A stretch of DNA of 64,000 nucleotides, from assembly GCA_965204545.1 (NCBI GenBank), contig CBDBFA010000001.1, positions 62,001 through 126,000 of the forward strand. Direction: 5' to 3'. The notes beneath the pieces are model-generated. The model did not search any database and was not told the origin of the DNA. It worked only from the letters and a program-made list of their open reading frames with translations. The DNA is from JAABVD01 sp965204545 (GTDB taxonomy: Bacteria > Verrucomicrobiota > Verrucomicrobiia > Opitutales > UBA2995). Made by a program: the position numbers and the translations under genes. This document shows, piece after piece, positions 35,881 to 45,069 of the stretch (position 1 is the stretch's first letter; each line of letters opens with the position of its first letter).

Positions 35881-36105
35881 TCCGACTCGAAACGCATCCG
35901 CGGATTGAGGTAAACCGGCAAGACTTCAATCCATGAAGCGGGATGGGGAAATTTGGAAATAACCTGAATAATGCGCCCCAGGTCCAGGTTCCTGGAATTT
36001 TTTGTTTTTTTGTGTTGCCTGAATTTTCCCTGAACCTACCTTTCACCTGAGGTCTGCAGTACCTCTGAACCGCAAAATTAATTATCCAATCCCAATAATA
36101 ATACC

Positions 36106-38718
36106 ATGAAAATCTATGCTACCATTACGGCAATTACATCACTCCTGCTTGCTATGCCCTTTGCGGGCGTTTTGGCACAACAGGGCGAGGCTGAAGAAAT
36201 CTTCGATGAAGAAGCGCTCGGAGAGATTATCGAACTAGGGGAATTTGTCGTGGTCGGTTCCCGGCATGAAGAACGCACTGTTCTCGAATCACCCCTACCG
36301 GTGGATTTGATCGGCGGAGCGGATCTTTCCCCTCAGGGATACCGGGACATCGACGACCTTCTGGCCAACATTCTCCCATCCTACAACATCAACCCTCAGC
36401 CCATCAGCGACGCCGCGACCTTGGTCCGGCCTGCTAGTCTACGCGGCCTCCCCTCGGACGCTACCCTAGTTTTGATCAACGGTAAGCGCCGGCACCGCGC
36501 TTCCGTCATTTCCTTCCTGGGAGGCGGGACTGCAGATGGCGCGCAAGGTCCTGACGTTACCGCCATTCCCGCCATCGCCTTGGAACGTGTGGAAGTCCTC
36601 CGCGACGGCGCTTCGGCCCAATACGGTTCCGACGCCATAGCCGGGGTTCTGAACTTTGTTCTCAAGGACGATTCCTCAGGGGGCAGGTACGAAACGAGTT
36701 GGGGAGAGCACTACGAAGGGGATGGGCTGTCCAATTCCATCGCCGCCAACTGGGGAATACCCCTTACCGAGAAGGGTTTTGCCAATTTCAGCTTTGAATA
36801 CATCAAAGCCGGGCCCACCATTCGCAGTGCGCAACGTGCAGACGCCCAAGGGTTGATCGATGCCAACCAGCCTCACATCAGCCCCTATATCCGCACCCCT
36901 TACGCGCAAATATGGGGCTCCCCCGAGGTTCATTCCGATTTCAAATCCTTCGTCAACCTGGGAGTGGAGATCAGTGATAATTCCGAATTCTACAGCTTCG
37001 GCAGTTTCGCGAAACGCAAGGTCGACGGCGGATTTTATTATCGGAATCCCACCAATCGAGGCGGGGTCAACAAGGGAATTTCCGGACAGACTGTCAAGGT
37101 AGCTGATTTAAGGGACAACCCCGATCCGGATACCGTTCCGGTGGTCAGGCTTGTTCCAGCCGCCAATGGCGTTTTGGTTCCCCATCCGGGTGATCTTGCC
37201 GCGGTGGAGGCCAGCCCCGATTTTTTCGCCTTCAATGAGAAGTTTCCCGGTGGATTTACTCCGCAGTTTGGCGGGTACATCACCGATATGAGTTGGGCAT
37301 CCGGAGTGCGCGGAGAATTGGAGAACTGGTGGAAATACGATTTGAGCGCAGTCTACGGGCAACACCAGTCGGAGTTCTACATGCAGCGCACCATCAATCC
37401 ACAGACGATTGCGCACCCGGATTTCCGTAGCGATCCCGCCTCGATTCCCACCACACTCAGACCTGGAGATTACATTGAAACCGATTACATCATCAACCTG
37501 GATATTTCCCGCCTCTTCGATGTGGATTTTCTCGATGCCCCGTTGAGTTTCTCCTCCGGCCTGGAATACCGGGTGGAAGAGTTTGAAATTGTAGCCGGGG
37601 AAGAATACGCTTGGTGGATCGACAACAGGGCTGGCGGCTTAGCTGAACAGGGTTTTGGCGTGGGGTCCAATGGATTTTCAGGCTTTCCGCCTTCCATTGC
37701 GGGCGCAGAAAGTCGAGCTAGCTACGCGGCTTATCTCGACCTGCAAGCCGACGTCGCCGAAAATGCATTGCTGAGCGGCGCTATCCGCTATGAGAATTAC
37801 GAAAATTTCGACGCCATCATTGGCGGCAAGGTGTCCTACCGTTATGAAGTGTCCCATGATGTTGCCTTGCGCGGCTCCGTCAATACGGGGTTCCGAGTTC
37901 CCTCCATCGGACAGGCCACCGTGCGCAATGTCACCACGGAGATCGGTTTACTGCCCGACGGGACTTCAGGGTTGCGCGATCGCGCTCTTGCCCCGGCAAG
38001 TGAACTTCCACCTGCTTTGGGAGCCAAGCCCTTGAAAGAAGAAACTTCGACCAACTTCAGCCTTGGCGCCGTCTTCGAATTTGGTGATATCCACGGCTCC
38101 GTTGATTACTACAACATCAAGGTAAAGGACCGGATAGCGGTAACCGATGCGGCTTTTTGGCCCGATAACGCTCCAAATCCCAATAATTACACCTCTGTAA
38201 CTTGGTTTGCCAACGACTTCGACACTACCTCCCAAGGAGTGGATATCGTGTTGGACTACGACTACGAGTGGGAAGCGGGAACCACCGTGGTGACTCTGGG
38301 GGCCAATATCGGCGATACCAACGTAGATAGAGCGGGGGACTTCATTACTCCCAAACGAGTCGACCAACTGGAGAACACTTTCCCAAGCTCTCGTTTCACC
38401 CTCAGTGCCGAAACTAACATAGGGCCCTGGCGCTTGATGCTGCCCCGCCTGCGTTACTACGGCAGTTTCATTGAATACACCGCCAACGAGAACCATTTAA
38501 AAGGCGAATTTGGCGCCAAGACGCTGGTGGACGTGGAAGCGGAATACTCCTTTAACAATGGTGTTTTTATCGCCGCGGGAGTGAAAAACCTTTTCGACAC
38601 CTATCCGGATAATACCAATCCTGCGGCAATTGCGTCCTATGGCGCAATTTATCCTGAAGTTTCCCCATTCAGTTTCAACGGCGGATTCTACTACGTGAGG
38701 GCAGCCTATACTTACTGA
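36106..38718 (+). CDS. TonB-dependent outer membrane receptor (second of tandem pair)
   Basis: 870 residues with a signal peptide ending near GVLAQQ (25). It is a paralogue of the receptor just upstream. Shared segments include NGKRRHRAS, PAIAL(E/K)RVEVL, GASAQYG, DAIAGV and the barrel stretch FANDFDTT(S/T)QG. It has an extra loop around 320-370 and a proline-rich surface segment. The ligand is unknown. The two genes are 226 bases apart with no clear terminator, so a shared transcript is possible. Neither has an obvious Shine-Dalgarno sequence. Confidence 0.9.
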   Translation: MKIYATITAITSLLLAMPFAGVLAQQGEAEEIFDEEALGEIIELGEFVVVGSRHEERTVLESPLPVDLIGGADLSPQGYRDIDDLLANILPSYNINPQPISDAATLVRPASLRGLPSDATLVLINGKRRHRASVISFLGGGTADGAQGPDVTAIPAIALERVEVLRDGASAQYGSDAIAGVLNFVLKDDSSGGRYETSWGEHYEGDGLSNSIAANWGIPLTEKGFANFSFEYIKAGPTIRSAQRADAQGLIDANQPHISPYIRTPYAQIWGSPEVHSDFKSFVNLGVEISDNSEFYSFGSFAKRKVDGGFYYRNPTNRGGVNKGISGQTVKVADLRDNPDPDTVPVVRLVPAANGVLVPHPGDLAAVEASPDFFAFNEKFPGGFTPQFGGYITDMSWASGVRGELENWWKYDLSAVYGQHQSEFYMQRTINPQTIAHPDFRSDPASIPTTLRPGDYIETDYIINLDISRLFDVDFLDAPLSFSSGLEYRVEEFEIVAGEEYAWWIDNRAGGLAEQGFGVGSNGFSGFPPSIAGAESRASYAAYLDLQADVAENALLSGAIRYENYENFDAIIGGKVSYRYEVSHDVALRGSVNTGFRVPSIGQATVRNVTTEIGLLPDGTSGLRDRALAPASELPPALGAKPLKEETSTNFSLGAVFEFGDIHGSVDYYNIKVKDRIAVTDAAFWPDNAPNPNNYTSVTWFANDFDTTSQGVDIVLDYDYEWEAGTTVVTLGANIGDTNVDRAGDFITPKRVDQLENTFPSSRFTLSAETNIGPWRLMLPRLRYYGSFIEYTANENHLKGEFGAKTLVDVEAEYSFNNGVFIAAGVKNLFDTYPDNTNPAAIASYGAIYPEVSPFSFNGGFYYVRAAYTY

Positions 38719-39239
38719 CATCCGGGCCCTCCGACCCGTTCTCGTTTCTTCTCAAAGACTTTCGCTTTCATTTCGCTGCGGTGCTCAGCCCAAAGCCGAG
38801 GAAACTGGCGAAATGATGGAGAAAGAGCGTTCTTGATAGCCCAAGCCAGGAGCGCCTGATTAGAGCCGTTGCCGGTTGGGCAGCGGCACAGGCTCTATCT
38901 TGGTCGTGACCATGATCATGATCGTTACCGAGCGAAGCGACATCTTCCTATTGAAACATGGATGGAAGCGCCGTTGGCGCCTCTGGCGCCTAACTCTGTG
39001 TTCTCTGAGTCCTCTGTGGTTGATCCCTCTGGGAATTCAAATATCTCAAAGGCCAATTCATTCCTCTAAAATGTCTACCATTTGTGTGAACAAATTAACG
39101 GGCTGAGGTTTACGGTTTTAAAATTTCCTGCGTAGGGAAGGGTGGAGGTCTATTAGAAATTGACCCTCCCGAAGGATGCCATATGCAATGGCCCTTCCAC
39201 TGGTCCCAACTAAGTGTTTAATTTGCCACCTGAAAAGAC
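38719..39239. repeat. Repeat-bearing spacer upstream of the sigma-54 activator
   Basis: 521 bases without a gene. Bases 38900-38985 carry a GATC-rich run followed by cgagcgaagcgacatcttcc and aacatggatgga plus gcgccgttggcgcc, a copy of the unit at 5988-6056. Bases 38997-39030 hold a ctctgtggt-type run. The rest, up to the activator gene, shows no recognisable signal beyond a weak ggaagggtgg-rich stretch. Confidence 0.6.
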
Positions 39240-40751
39240 ATGGAGCAAGCCTCTGCCAAGATACTCATAATCGATGACGATTCCCAGGTCCGCTATTCCC
39301 TGAAACGGGTATTGGGATCCCATCGGTTCACGGTGGTGGAAGCAGGTAGTGGAGAAGAGGGCGTGGAGGCGGCCTCCCGGGAAGAACCGGACGTAATTTT
39401 CCTGGATAACCGCATGGAGGGGATGTCGGGGCTGGAGGCCCTACAGCACTTGAAAGGGGCAAGCGACCGTTTTCTCGTCGTTATGATGACTGCATTCGGC
39501 ACTACCAAGACCGCCATTGAAGCCATGAAATTCGGCGCCTTTGACTATATCGTAAAACCCTTTGATGTACAACAGGTTCTGCAGTTGGTCAACGCCGCAT
39601 TGGAGGCGAAAGCGGATCGCGATAAAACCGAAGCTTATGAGCCGTTGCTGGATAGTGACGATTACACGGAGGGCATTGTAGGCAGTTCCCAGCCCATGCA
39701 GGAGGTCTATAAGCAAATCGGCCAGATCGCGGCCAGTGATGTGACGGTATTGATAACGGGGGAAAGTGGAACGGGGAAGGAGTTGATCGCCAAGGCGATC
39801 TACCGGCACAGTCTGCGCTCGGCCGGTCCTTACGTGCCGGTCAATTGTGCCACCATTCCGGAGAACCTGATTGAGAGCGAATTGTTCGGCTACGAAAAAG
39901 GGGCCTTTACCGGAGCGGCCAAAACCCGGAAGGGTACCTTTGAAATATGCGACCGGGGAACGATTTTTCTCGATGAAATCGGAGACATGGCGCTAGCCAC
40001 CCAGACAAAAATTCTGCGCGTATTACAGGAAGGGGAGATCCAAAGGGTTGGCGGGAGTTCTCTCATAAAGGTTGATGTACGGCTCATTGCGGCCACCAAT
40101 AAGGACTTGGAGAATCTGGTTGAGGAAAAGCTATTCCGGGAAGATTTGTATTACCGTCTTCACGTGGCCCGCATTCGGTTGCCTAAGCTCCTCGAACGCA
40201 ACCAGGATATCCCGGAGTTAGTGGATTTCATGCTGCAACGCCTTGGAAAAAAGGGCAATACCGAGGTCAAACGTGTGAGTTCGGACGCCAAAACCTTGCT
40301 CATCCGGTATCCCTGGCCCGGAAACGTGCGCCAATTGGAAAACGTGATCAACCGGGCCTGCGTAATCGCACAAGGGGATACGATTTTGCTTAAGGATCTA
40401 CCACAGGAGATGACCGACTGGGCCGCGGAAAACGGGATTGAATTTTCTTCCGGGGCACCCGCCAAGCCTCTTCTTGTCAGCGAGGGAGATGGGGAAGAGA
40501 GGGGGTTTATCGGCCAAAAAGACAAAATTCCCACTTCCGGGGAAGGGGATGACTTCAAAGACTATTTCGACCAGCTTTACCAGATGTTGCGTCAAAAAAA
40601 TCGGGAAGCAATTTTGAAGGTGATCGAAGGTGAAATGATCCGGCGAGCCCTCGCTGAATCAAAGGGGAATCAAGTCAAGGCCTCCAGGTTCCTGGGAATG
40701 ACCCGGGCAACCTTGCGGAAGCGAATTGAAAAGATGAACAAGGACTATTGA
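39240..40751 (+). CDS. Sigma-54-dependent response regulator, NtrC family
   Basis: 503 residues in three domains. The receiver (about 7-120) has the phospho-acceptor D56 in VIFLDNRM with acidic residues at D12-D14 and a lysine in DYIVKPFD. The AAA+ domain (about 145-390) has GESGTGKEL, the sigma-54 contact loop GAFTGA, FLDEIGDMAL and the arginine-finger region. A Fis-type helix-turn-helix closes the protein (KGNQVKASRFLGMTRATLRKRI). It activates RpoN promoters by ATP hydrolysis. No histidine kinase is adjacent. Confidence 0.95.
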   Translation: MEQASAKILIIDDDSQVRYSLKRVLGSHRFTVVEAGSGEEGVEAASREEPDVIFLDNRMEGMSGLEALQHLKGASDRFLVVMMTAFGTTKTAIEAMKFGAFDYIVKPFDVQQVLQLVNAALEAKADRDKTEAYEPLLDSDDYTEGIVGSSQPMQEVYKQIGQIAASDVTVLITGESGTGKELIAKAIYRHSLRSAGPYVPVNCATIPENLIESELFGYEKGAFTGAAKTRKGTFEICDRGTIFLDEIGDMALATQTKILRVLQEGEIQRVGGSSLIKVDVRLIAATNKDLENLVEEKLFREDLYYRLHVARIRLPKLLERNQDIPELVDFMLQRLGKKGNTEVKRVSSDAKTLLIRYPWPGNVRQLENVINRACVIAQGDTILLKDLPQEMTDWAAENGIEFSSGAPAKPLLVSEGDGEERGFIGQKDKIPTSGEGDDFKDYFDQLYQMLRQKNREAILKVIEGEMIRRALAESKGNQVKASRFLGMTRATLRKRIEKMNKDY

Positions 40752-40826
40752 ATTTTACCAAGGATTAAAAACCGGGAACCAGGAATAACTGGGAACTGAG
40801 AATTGAACACAGGCGCCAACGGCGCT

Positions 40827-41852
40827 TTATGCCTTTGTGCCTATGTGCCTTTTTTCCTCTGGCTTATCATCGAATCCATTGGGGTGAGTGGAGTGCCATT
40901 TCCAGGCCGTGGCGATAATGTCTTCCAGATATGTGAATTTAGCCTCCCAGCCAAGGATATCTTTGGCCAAGCTGGGATCCGCAAATAGGGTAGGGGGGTC
41001 ACCCTCCCGGCGCTCGGCCAATTCCACCGGTACCTTTTTGCCGCTGACCCGTTCCACCACATCGATCACCTCCCGTACCGAATGGGGTCTTCCCACCCCG
41101 AGGTTCAGGAATAATCGGGTGTCCGGCTGCTGAAGTTTTTCGACGGCCAAAATGTGGGCGCGGGCCAGGTCATCAACGTGAATGTAGTCCCTTTGGCAAG
41201 TTCCATCCGGAGTAGGGTAGTCAACTCCAAATACCTTCAAGGCTTTACCTGTTCCCATGGCGGCGGCAATGGCGAGGGGGATGAGATGGGTTTCGGGATG
41301 GTGGTCCTCCCCGATGGTTCCGTCTTCCGCTGCTCCCGCAGCGTTGAAATAGCGCAGCCCGGAAAATCGGAAATCTTCCACTTTGGCCAGAGAGACCAGG
41401 AGGGTTTCTATGTCCAGTTTGGATTGACCGTAGGGGCTGATGGGAATTCGTTCATGGGTTTCACTGATAGGCAGAAATTCCGGTTCTCCAAATATTGTGC
41501 AACTGGAGGAGAAAACCAGTTTATTTACCCCGGCCCGTTTCATGGCATTGAGCAGATGAAGGGTGCTGCCAACGTTGTTGAGGTAATACTTGAGGGGATC
41601 TTCCACGCTTTCCCCCACGTAGGTAAATGCGGCAAAGTGCATCACCACTTCGATCCGCTCTTTTTGTAGAATTGGCACAACGAATGATTCGTCTCCCGTG
41701 TCCCCGTGGTAGAATGGTATATCCGGAGCTAATGCCTTTTGATGACCGTAAACGAGGTTATCCAAGACAACGGGTTGGTGACCCGCTGCAACAATTTGCC
41801 TTACACAATGACTACCAATGTAACCAGCGCCCCCGACGACAAGGATTTTCAT
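40827..41852 (-). CDS. galE: UDP-glucose 4-epimerase
   Basis: 341 residues from the ATG at 41852, the canonical start MKILVVGGAGYIGSH. Extended SDR family: NAD motif GGAGYIGS, catalytic SSSCTIFG serine and the YGQSK tyrosine-lysine pair (Y-x3-K), plus RYFNAAGA. It interconverts UDP-glucose and UDP-galactose for galactose use and glycan synthesis. A longer reading frame upstream has no family features. It follows malQ on the same strand with a 68-base gap. Confidence 0.95.
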   Translation of the reverse strand: MKILVVGGAGYIGSHCVRQIVAAGHQPVVLDNLVYGHQKALAPDIPFYHGDTGDESFVVPILQKERIEVVMHFAAFTYVGESVEDPLKYYLNNVGSTLHLLNAMKRAGVNKLVFSSSCTIFGEPEFLPISETHERIPISPYGQSKLDIETLLVSLAKVEDFRFSGLRYFNAAGAAEDGTIGEDHHPETHLIPLAIAAAMGTGKALKVFGVDYPTPDGTCQRDYIHVDDLARAHILAVEKLQQPDTRLFLNLGVGRPHSVREVIDVVERVSGKKVPVELAERREGDPPTLFADPSLAKDILGWEAKFTYLEDIIATAWKWHSTHPNGFDDKPEEKRHIGTKA

Positions 41853-41920
41853 GGATAGATGTAAAAGGGTATGGTTTGAAGAGTAGAGGAAACGGGTCGG
41901 ATAGGGGTCGGCCAAGTTTT

Positions 41921-43582
41921 CTACTGTCCGGGAGTTCTCCGGTATAGATTGGCCAGAAGTTGCAGGTATTGGGAACTCTCCCGGGTCAGTTTTTCCAATT
42001 GCCAGGTTTGATAGCGCCACTGCCAATTGCCCAGTGCCTGACCTGGTGTATTCATGCGCGCTTCACTACCAAGTCCCATCAGGTCCTGGAAGGGGAAGAT
42101 AGCTAATTTCGCCACCGAGCGGTAGGCAGCGCGGATCAAATCCCAATTAATGGCGTATCCCGGTGTTTCAAGGTACCGGCGCACGTGGTCCCTGGTGGAC
42201 TCCGAAGCAGTCTCATACCAACCCGTGGAAGTATCGTTGTCGTGGGTTCCCGAATATACCACGGAATTGGGTTCCATGTTGTGTGGCAGGTAAAAGTTGT
42301 CGTTGCGGTCTCCAAAGGCAAATTGAAGAACCGCTATTCCCGGAAAACCGGCATCCTCCCGCAGTTTGGCAACTCCAGGAGTTATAAAACCCAGGTCTTC
42401 AGCAATGATTTTGGCCCCGGGAATAGCATCCCTGACCACCTCGAAAAAGCGGAGTCCGGGGCCCTTTACCCACCTGCCTTCCGATGCCTTTTCGGCGCCG
42501 GCCGGAATAGACCAATAGGCTTGGAAACCTCGGAAGTGGTCGATTCGAACGATATCGAAAAGGGAAAATGCCGCGCAGAGTCGCTCTATCCACCAACGGT
42601 ATCCTGTTTTCTCCAACCGATCCCAATCGTAAAGGGGATTGCCCCAGAATTGACCGTCGGCAGCGAAAAAATCGGGCGGAACGCCGGCAAAGGCTTTGGG
42701 TTGAAAGGTCTTGGGATCAATTTGAAAACGTTCGGGACAAGACCAGACGTCCGCGCTGTCCAAAGCGGTATAGATAGGGACGTCTCCAATAATACGAATG
42801 CCTTTATCGTTGGCATACGTCTTTAAAATTTTCCACTGTTGAAAAAAAAGGTACTGATAGAATTGATGGGCCCGGCTCAATAAAAGGGTATCTCTATCCA
42901 GAAGCCGCCTGGAAATTCCGGCATAGTCGCGGAATTCCTCAGGCCAATCCAGCCAACTCCGACCTCCAAACTTTTCCTTCAGAGCCATGTAAAGGCCCCA
43001 AGGGTTCAACCATGCTTCGTTGAATTCGGAAAATTGTTGAAAAGATTGTTCCAGATCCTTCCAACGTCCCGGTGATTCGTTGAACGAAACGAAAGCCTTG
43101 TACAAAAGGGGCCACTTTTGTTCATAGACCATTCCAAAATCAGTTATACTTCCGGGTAATAAGCGCAAGGGTTCCACATCCCGCTTCCGTAGCAACCCTG
43201 CGTCGATCAACTGACGAAAATCGACCAGGTAAGGATTTCCGGCGAAAACGGAAAAAGTCTGATAGGGAGAATCGCCAAACCCCGTCGGTCCCAGAGGGCA
43301 AACTTGCCAGTAGCCCATGTTACATTGTTCCAGAAAATCGATGAACCTGCGGGCGGCCTGGTCGAGGGTTCCAATTCCCTGATCGCCTGGAAAACAGGTG
43401 GGATGCAACAAAACGCCGCATCCCCGGTCAGTCAGCCAATCATATAATGGTAATCGATTCAAAAAACGGTTCGGTGTTCGGATGCGCCATAACTTCCACA
43501 GGTTTGAACGAAATTTCAATAACGGGAAGAAGGGCAGTGCCTGAGATCCGGTCTTCGGGCGTCTCCAATCGGCCCCAGGCAA
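41921..43582 (-). CDS. malQ: 4-alpha-glucanotransferase
   Basis: About 520-553 residues, GH77. The catalytic aspartate is in VRIDHFRGFQAYW, the acid/base glutamate in IIAEDLGFITPGV and the third carboxylate in SGTHDNDTSTGW. It transfers alpha-1,4-glucan segments in maltodextrin or glycogen use. No ATG gives a canonical N-terminus: the outermost start is a TTG at 43582, and a TTG just before NRLPLYDWLTDRG would fit the family better. It probably forms a unit with galE. Confidence 0.9.
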   Translation of the reverse strand: MPGADWRRPKTGSQALPFFPLLKFRSNLWKLWRIRTPNRFLNRLPLYDWLTDRGCGVLLHPTCFPGDQGIGTLDQAARRFIDFLEQCNMGYWQVCPLGPTGFGDSPYQTFSVFAGNPYLVDFRQLIDAGLLRKRDVEPLRLLPGSITDFGMVYEQKWPLLYKAFVSFNESPGRWKDLEQSFQQFSEFNEAWLNPWGLYMALKEKFGGRSWLDWPEEFRDYAGISRRLLDRDTLLLSRAHQFYQYLFFQQWKILKTYANDKGIRIIGDVPIYTALDSADVWSCPERFQIDPKTFQPKAFAGVPPDFFAADGQFWGNPLYDWDRLEKTGYRWWIERLCAAFSLFDIVRIDHFRGFQAYWSIPAGAEKASEGRWVKGPGLRFFEVVRDAIPGAKIIAEDLGFITPGVAKLREDAGFPGIAVLQFAFGDRNDNFYLPHNMEPNSVVYSGTHDNDTSTGWYETASESTRDHVRRYLETPGYAINWDLIRAAYRSVAKLAIFPFQDLMGLGSEARMNTPGQALGNWQWRYQTWQLEKLTRESSQYLQLLANLYRRTPGQ

Positions 43583-43650
43583 ATATTAGACATAATATAT
43601 CTTGTGCGTTTTTTGGTCTTGCTGGATATCCCGGGAATTCGGAGGATGGA

Positions 43651-44928
43651 TTACCGGGCCAAGCCCCAGCGTCGCGTGAAGGGATAATAGATGAAGATAG
43701 CTTTCCCGACTATTTCTTCCTTTGGCACAAAGCCCCAATAACGGCTATCTGAGCTGTGTGGGGAATTGTCCCCCATGGCAAAAAATTTATTGTCCGGAAT
43801 CGTCACTTTTGCCTCGGGATGATTGAGATAGTGCCTGCTGGTGAGTCTCTTATAGGAATAGCCCAAATATTCTCCTTCCCGTTCCGCGTTTTTCTCGAAA
43901 GCTTTGGCTCCGGTAATGAGGGCGCCGTTCCGGTACAACTTTGGAGCTTTTACTTGAAGTTCGTCTCCTGGTATGCCGACCAAACGCTTGATGTAGTATT
44001 TGTCATCATTGGTAGCTGGAATATTTTCCGTCTTGAACACGATGGCTTCTCCAACCTCAGGGCGAACGAAATGATAGGACAGCCGATCCACAAATAGAGC
44101 ATCCCCTGTCAGGATATCAAATGACATAACCCGGTCTCCGGTTTTGAAGGTTTTTCCCGTTTTTAAAAACCATCCGTAGCGGCCTTCGTAGTGGATCCTT
44201 CCCTCCTTGATGAACCGTCCGACAATTTCGGTCCAGTCGCCTTTTTGGTCGGGAAAGAAAACCTCTTTGTAGAGGTCGTTGGGCTTAAAATCCGCCGGGA
44301 CCTTGAAATGAACGGGTTCATTGCCAACGATGAGACTGTATCGAACATTTGTGGTGGGAAAAACGAGCCATTTCCTTCCCGGCACCCGTTGTCCCACCAA
44401 GCGCTCGGAGCGGCCGGCCAGAGGTATGATCAATTCTCCCGTATCCGGAGCCACCACTTCCTTCCTGACCGCTCCCTGGGCCAGAAAGCGAAAGATCTTC
44501 GCCCCAAAGCCCTGATCTTCCCCGCTGGAAATAACCTCGTGTGTCACCCCGTTATAAGTGGGGTACATGGAGTTGGTGGGAATCTTGAAGGGCTGCAGGA
44601 AAAAGGTCCGGATTGCCAGGGCCACAATGGAGGCGACGAGAAACATTTCCGCGTTTTCCGCCCAGAACTTCTGTGGGTAAAAACTCCCTCCAACTTGCTT
44701 CAGAACGTTCTCCAATTGTTCCGAAGCCAACTGCACTTTTCCCCAATCCACCTCACCTTTTGGTCGCAGGGCCTTGTGCAGAATAACTGATGTTTCCTTG
44801 AGTTCCCGGAGTTCGCCATCCGACATTTGATCGCGGCGAAAATGGTAGATTTTTTCAGCTAATCTCAGCCAGTTATCTGCCCGCTCTCGGAGTTTCTTGT
44901 GTTTTTTCTTATTTAAAATGGAAAACAA
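43651..44928 (-). CDS. lepB: Signal peptidase I with large insertion
   Basis: 425 residues from a TTG start. Residues 1-90 are a charged helical N-terminal region, followed by one membrane anchor (about 94-112). The catalytic serine is S120 (IPTNSMYPT) and the lysine is K314 (YYIKRLVGIPGD), with box E GDNSPHSSDSRYWGFVP near the end. The Ser-Lys distance of about 194 residues is far more than the 55 in E. coli LepB, so roughly 140 residues are inserted between boxes B and D. Chlamydial LepB is also enlarged there. It removes signal peptides at the periplasmic face and is encoded downstream of lepA. Confidence 0.9.
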   Translation of the reverse strand: MFSILNKKKHKKLRERADNWLRLAEKIYHFRRDQMSDGELRELKETSVILHKALRPKGEVDWGKVQLASEQLENVLKQVGGSFYPQKFWAENAEMFLVASIVALAIRTFFLQPFKIPTNSMYPTYNGVTHEVISSGEDQGFGAKIFRFLAQGAVRKEVVAPDTGELIIPLAGRSERLVGQRVPGRKWLVFPTTNVRYSLIVGNEPVHFKVPADFKPNDLYKEVFFPDQKGDWTEIVGRFIKEGRIHYEGRYGWFLKTGKTFKTGDRVMSFDILTGDALFVDRLSYHFVRPEVGEAIVFKTENIPATNDDKYYIKRLVGIPGDELQVKAPKLYRNGALITGAKAFEKNAEREGEYLGYSYKRLTSRHYLNHPEAKVTIPDNKFFAMGDNSPHSSDSRYWGFVPKEEIVGKAIFIYYPFTRRWGLAR

Positions 44929-44986
44929 AGCAAAAAATAGTGTTCGGGATTAAACCAAAATGTCGGGTTTCACTTCAACCCTCCTT

Positions 44987-45067
44987 TTAGCCCGTGAATT
45001 CAAGGAAGTCCGCACCGGGGCCAACATACCGGAGCGCAGTAGAAAATTTTTGAGACATGCGGGTTAA
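44987..45067. repeat. Structured dispersed element, copy B (internally deleted)
   Basis: 81 bases. The ends ttagcccg (44987-44994) and cgggttaa (45060-45067) pair with one wobble. The core acataccggagcgcagtag at 45024-45042 matches copy C exactly, and the right arm tgagacatgcggg matches copy A. The left half, with the inner stem and hairpin, is missing. It ends two bases before the lepA stop. Confidence 0.65.
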
Positions 45068-45069
45068 GT

